Source of the DNA: Litomosoides sigmodontis
Lineage: Eukaryota > Nematoda > Chromadorea > Rhabditida > Onchocercidae
DNA length: 64,000 bases
NCBI GenBank assembly: GCA_963070105.1
Contig: OY718803.1
Span: forward strand, 11,126,327 to 11,190,326
Reading direction: 5' to 3'
This document shows, piece after piece, positions 55,844 through 64,000 of this stretch. Every line of letters begins with the position of its first letter. Position 1 is the stretch's first letter. The notes below the pieces were generated by a model, which was not told the origin of the DNA, did no database searches, and saw only the letters and a list, made by a program, of their open reading frames with translations. Both the position numbers and the translations under genes were made by a program.

Positions 55844-55914
55844 TGCATCGGCCGGGAATCGAACCCGGGCCGCCCGCGTGGCAGGCGAGCATTCTACCAC
55901 TGAACCACCGATGC
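55844..55914 (-). tRNA. tRNA-Gly(GCC)
   Basis: Read on the minus strand, a 7-bp acceptor stem (GCATCGG pairing with CCGATGC) encloses a D arm with A box TGGTTCAGTGG. The anticodon loop is CTGCCAC (anticodon GCC), and the T arm carries B box GGTTCGATTCC. Length is 71 with the discriminator A. There is no intron. A short T run on the gene strand just beyond the 3' end (55835-55839) fits Pol III termination. It stands alone, with no other tRNA nearby. Confidence 0.97.
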
Positions 55915-61799
<5,885 letters not shown>

Positions 61800-62112
61800 C
61801 TGCAAAAACTAAATAATTTCCTAAAAGCACTGCTTGGCTAAGCAAACAAGCTTATCTGCGATCAATTTAATCATCATACACAGTTATCTGAACCATTTAA
61901 TTTTAGCTAATCAATGTCAGACATTATGGATTATTTGAACTTTCTGAGACACCTTCCTGGTTTTAACCCTTACAACCGTGAAAATAATTTTTTGTTGGTT
62001 GGAAAGACTACTCCTCTTATGCAGCAAAAGAATTCATAAATCAAAAAACAGATCGAGAGCCAAGAGCACATTATCTTTACATTATCAAAAACCATAAACT
62101 GCTAGGAATTAC

Positions 62113-62191
62113 CAGGCCTGATGTAGAGCCCAAATTCATATCCCTCGAACTCTTCACTCATGTTCTTGTTGACTCTTTTTTTCACACGTTT
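62113..62191 (-). CDS. Candidate upstream exon of the MYST gene
   Basis: The block has an acceptor (TATTTTATAAG), coding-like sequence KRVKKRVNKNMSEEFEGYEF and on to LYIRP, and a donor GTAATT. It starts in phase 0, matching the exon candidate 63441-63178, but ends in phase 1. A small additional exon is therefore needed before 61799. Confidence 0.4.
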
Positions 62192-62445
62192 CTTATAAAA
62201 TAGCAAACCTTATCGTCGGAAATTTTATGTGATTTATCAGTGGATTCATGGTAAGAATTCAGTGATTTCCAAAACTGATCGAGTGTTGTTTGCCTTCCGT
62301 CATTTAATTTGAATCTTTTTTTCATCGATTGAATAATCTTTCTTAAAATTTTTTGTCCCTTAAAATTTCATTTTTGCTTCATCTTCATATTAAGCATGTA
62401 ATAAACCAAGAAACAATAAAATTAAAATATATCAAGTAAAAACTA

Positions 62446-62572
62446 GTGTTTGTTATGTTAGTGACACATTCACTTCCTACCGGCATTCCTACGTATTTCA
62501 GAAATGTGCATGTGATGAGTGCGAATACGAGAATACATTTAGAAGTGAATATATCACTAACGTAACAAACAC
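62446..62572. repeat. Inverted repeat with 31-bp arms (hairpin / possible MITE)
   Basis: The left arm 62446-62476 (begins GTGTTTGTTATGTTAGTGAC) and the right arm 62542-62572 are reverse complements with 3 mismatches. They flank a 65-base loop. A further partial copy of the arm (TATCACTAACTAGCAC) is near 62741-62756. No transposase is encoded. Confidence 0.75.
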
Positions 62573-63177
62573 GAATTAAAGAACGCACGAATGAATGGTA
62601 CCACAACGTCAGACCATCGGTAGCGTAATTTGCTATTTGTGGGAGCGCTATGAAAATTTAAATATTTTATCTTATAGATCTTTAGCAAATGTACGAAAGT
62701 TAAGCTGTGTGATTTAAATTCTTTATGAAATCTTGTAGACGTATCACTAACTAGCACATTTATAGAGGCAATTTAACCACATATTAGTAGACATCTGAAG
62801 ATATGCGTAAGTCATTGCTTTAGATGAATCTTGCACGGCAAAGCATGAGTGCGACAGCATTGTGGGTAATACTGTTTACTTTCTTGGCCTGGTGATAAGT
62901 AGCTTTTCAAAATTCTTTTATTTATTCGTAATATATATTTAAGTTCCTGAATTCGCATTGACGGAAACTAAAATCAAGCAGAGAAGCAACGTTCGTTCTT
63001 CTCAAAACCATCAGCACTGCAGCAATTGAAATGCTCTAAGGTGCACTAAATTTGATTTGTAGAAACTAGTTCTGCATTTTCCTTCAGTTCCCATCCAATA
63101 TGATAGTTTCACATCTCCAATGTGTTGCCGCACATATCGCAACGACTGCTTTATGCGATGCGGCCTTATTTCTTTAC

Positions 63178-63441
63178 CTCTCGTGCAAACGAATTTTCGT
63201 CTGTTTGAATTAATTTTCGATATTTTATCGCTTGTTTTTCTTTCCGGCAAGTGCGATAAAATATTTCTTTTCTTTTTCGTTTTTCCAGTAGTCCACTGGT
63301 TTGATCTACTTTGTTTGTTAATTTCAAGTTTTCATCTCCTCTTTTATTTACTATATTTTTCACTTCGATCCTAATTAGTGGTTCCTTCGTGAAGGATGAA
63401 TTTACATCGTCAATATGCTGGAATGATGTTGTGCAAGCCAT
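63178..63441 (-). CDS. Candidate first exon (88 codons), possibly of the MYST gene
   Basis: ATG at 63441 opens MACTTSFQHIDDVNSSFTKE..., becoming strongly Lys/Arg-rich (LLEKRKRKEIFYRTCRKEK). It ends FARE before donor GTAAAG in phase 0. Phase and basic character suit joining to 62191-62113, lengthening the MYST N-terminus. No known domain is visible. An independent small gene remains possible. Confidence 0.4.
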
Positions 63442-63841
63442 CTCTTTTTAATCAGTACAACTTTTCAATTATTATATATTAACACGATCCATCCCTATGC
63501 CGGAATGATTAAGAAAATGTTCCGGAAAATGCTGCGCAGTAGGAAATCGTTAATGAGCCATTTAGTAGTATTGAAATGTTTCCTGTTTAGTTTTATGTGA
63601 GATTTATATCCGTTTGTTACAGAAACTTTTTCCCCTTAATTATTACAAATGGAAGAGAATAGATGCGTCAGTGCGATAGCAGTTGTCCACACGTCTGATA
63701 ACGGACAGGCCGTCCTGATAACGAACAGATTGGGCGCATGTGCGTGCGTATGTTTGGTTTCAATTCCAGTTTCCGTTCAATACACCTACCACGTTATTGT
63801 AGTTCCAGTTCAATATGCGAATGCATGTTTTGATTCGTTGG

Positions 63842-63922
<81 letters not shown>

Positions 63923-64000
63923 CTGTCTGTACGTGTTTGCACATCATCATGTTTACTTTCTGTAAGTGAAATTAGGTAGAACTTCTTCGACGGATTCTAC
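63442..64000. other. Right-edge non-coding stretch
   Basis: No gene is recognised. It ends with a compound (TA)n-(TG)n microsatellite. Confidence 0.5.
63841..63920. repeat. Compound (TA)n(TG)n microsatellite
   Basis: About ten TA units pass directly into about 29 TG units. Confidence 0.97.

Noticed and set aside
62974..63045. Possible terminal exon following 63178 (CTLEHFNCC...)
   Set aside because: Phase fits, but joining 63178 to 62191 gives a more protein-like continuation and links to the MYST gene; the evidence for a separate 111-aa gene is weak.
63120..63374. Hydrophobic 84-codon plus-strand frame
   Set aside because: It is the complement of the Lys/Arg-rich candidate exon, which has the better donor and start context.
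63649..63969. Cys-Val and His-Thr repeat frames
   Set aside because: Products of the (TA)n(TG)n microsatellite.

Overview
The window looks like nuclear DNA of a nematode, most likely a parasitic clade III (spirurid/filarial-type) worm. This is inferred from AT-rich sequence, genes broken into many small exons by mostly short introns, acceptors of the U-rich TTTCAG type with little extra polypyrimidine tract, apparent trans-splice acceptors just upstream of start codons, and protein families typical of metazoans. The species cannot be named from the sequence. I see no prokaryotic, viral or CRISPR-like system.

Five protein genes were reconstructed by hand from splice sites, and exon phases were checked by arithmetic. 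(1) Minus strand, 1098-11833: afadin (canoe/AFD-1), an adherens-junction scaffold linking nectins to actin. It has 18 exons with RA-RA-FHA-DIL domains, and the PDZ part lies beyond the left edge. (2) Plus strand, 13309-22048: a C2H2 protein with about 24 zinc fingers in about 24 exons, divergent from afadin across a 1.4 kb promoter region holding four nuclear-receptor-type half-sites. (3) Plus strand, 22611-25004: an unrecognised RING-finger protein of about 338 aa, in tandem behind the zinc-finger gene. (4) Minus strand, 27491-38817: the class I bHLH E-protein (daughterless/HLH-2), 10 exons, 505 aa, the general dimer partner of tissue-specific bHLH factors. (5) Minus strand, 58019 to at least 61799 and perhaps 63441: a MYST-family histone acetyltransferase with an intact C2HC finger and acetyl-CoA site.

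Between the E-protein gene and the MYST gene lies about 19 kb (38.85-58.0 kb) of gene-poor DNA. It contains one tRNA-Gly(GCC), two almost perfect (TAA)n arrays of more than 1 kb each set 4.6 kb apart, a (TA)n array, (CTA)n, and purine/pyrimidine tracts. It also has two short open stretches (41.3 kb and 54.8 kb) that look less random than their surroundings.

The most interesting observations are two GC-AG introns whose use exactly restores zinc-binding spacing, a recurrent intron position inside the zinc-finger unit, the paired kilobase TAA arrays, a 31-bp-armed hairpin in the MYST 5' region, the half-site cluster in the divergent promoter, and a stop-interrupted open frame at 54.8 kb. I do not see a convincing wholly new biological system. 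Afadin, the E-protein and the MYST enzyme are conserved genes; the novelty is in gene architecture and repeats.
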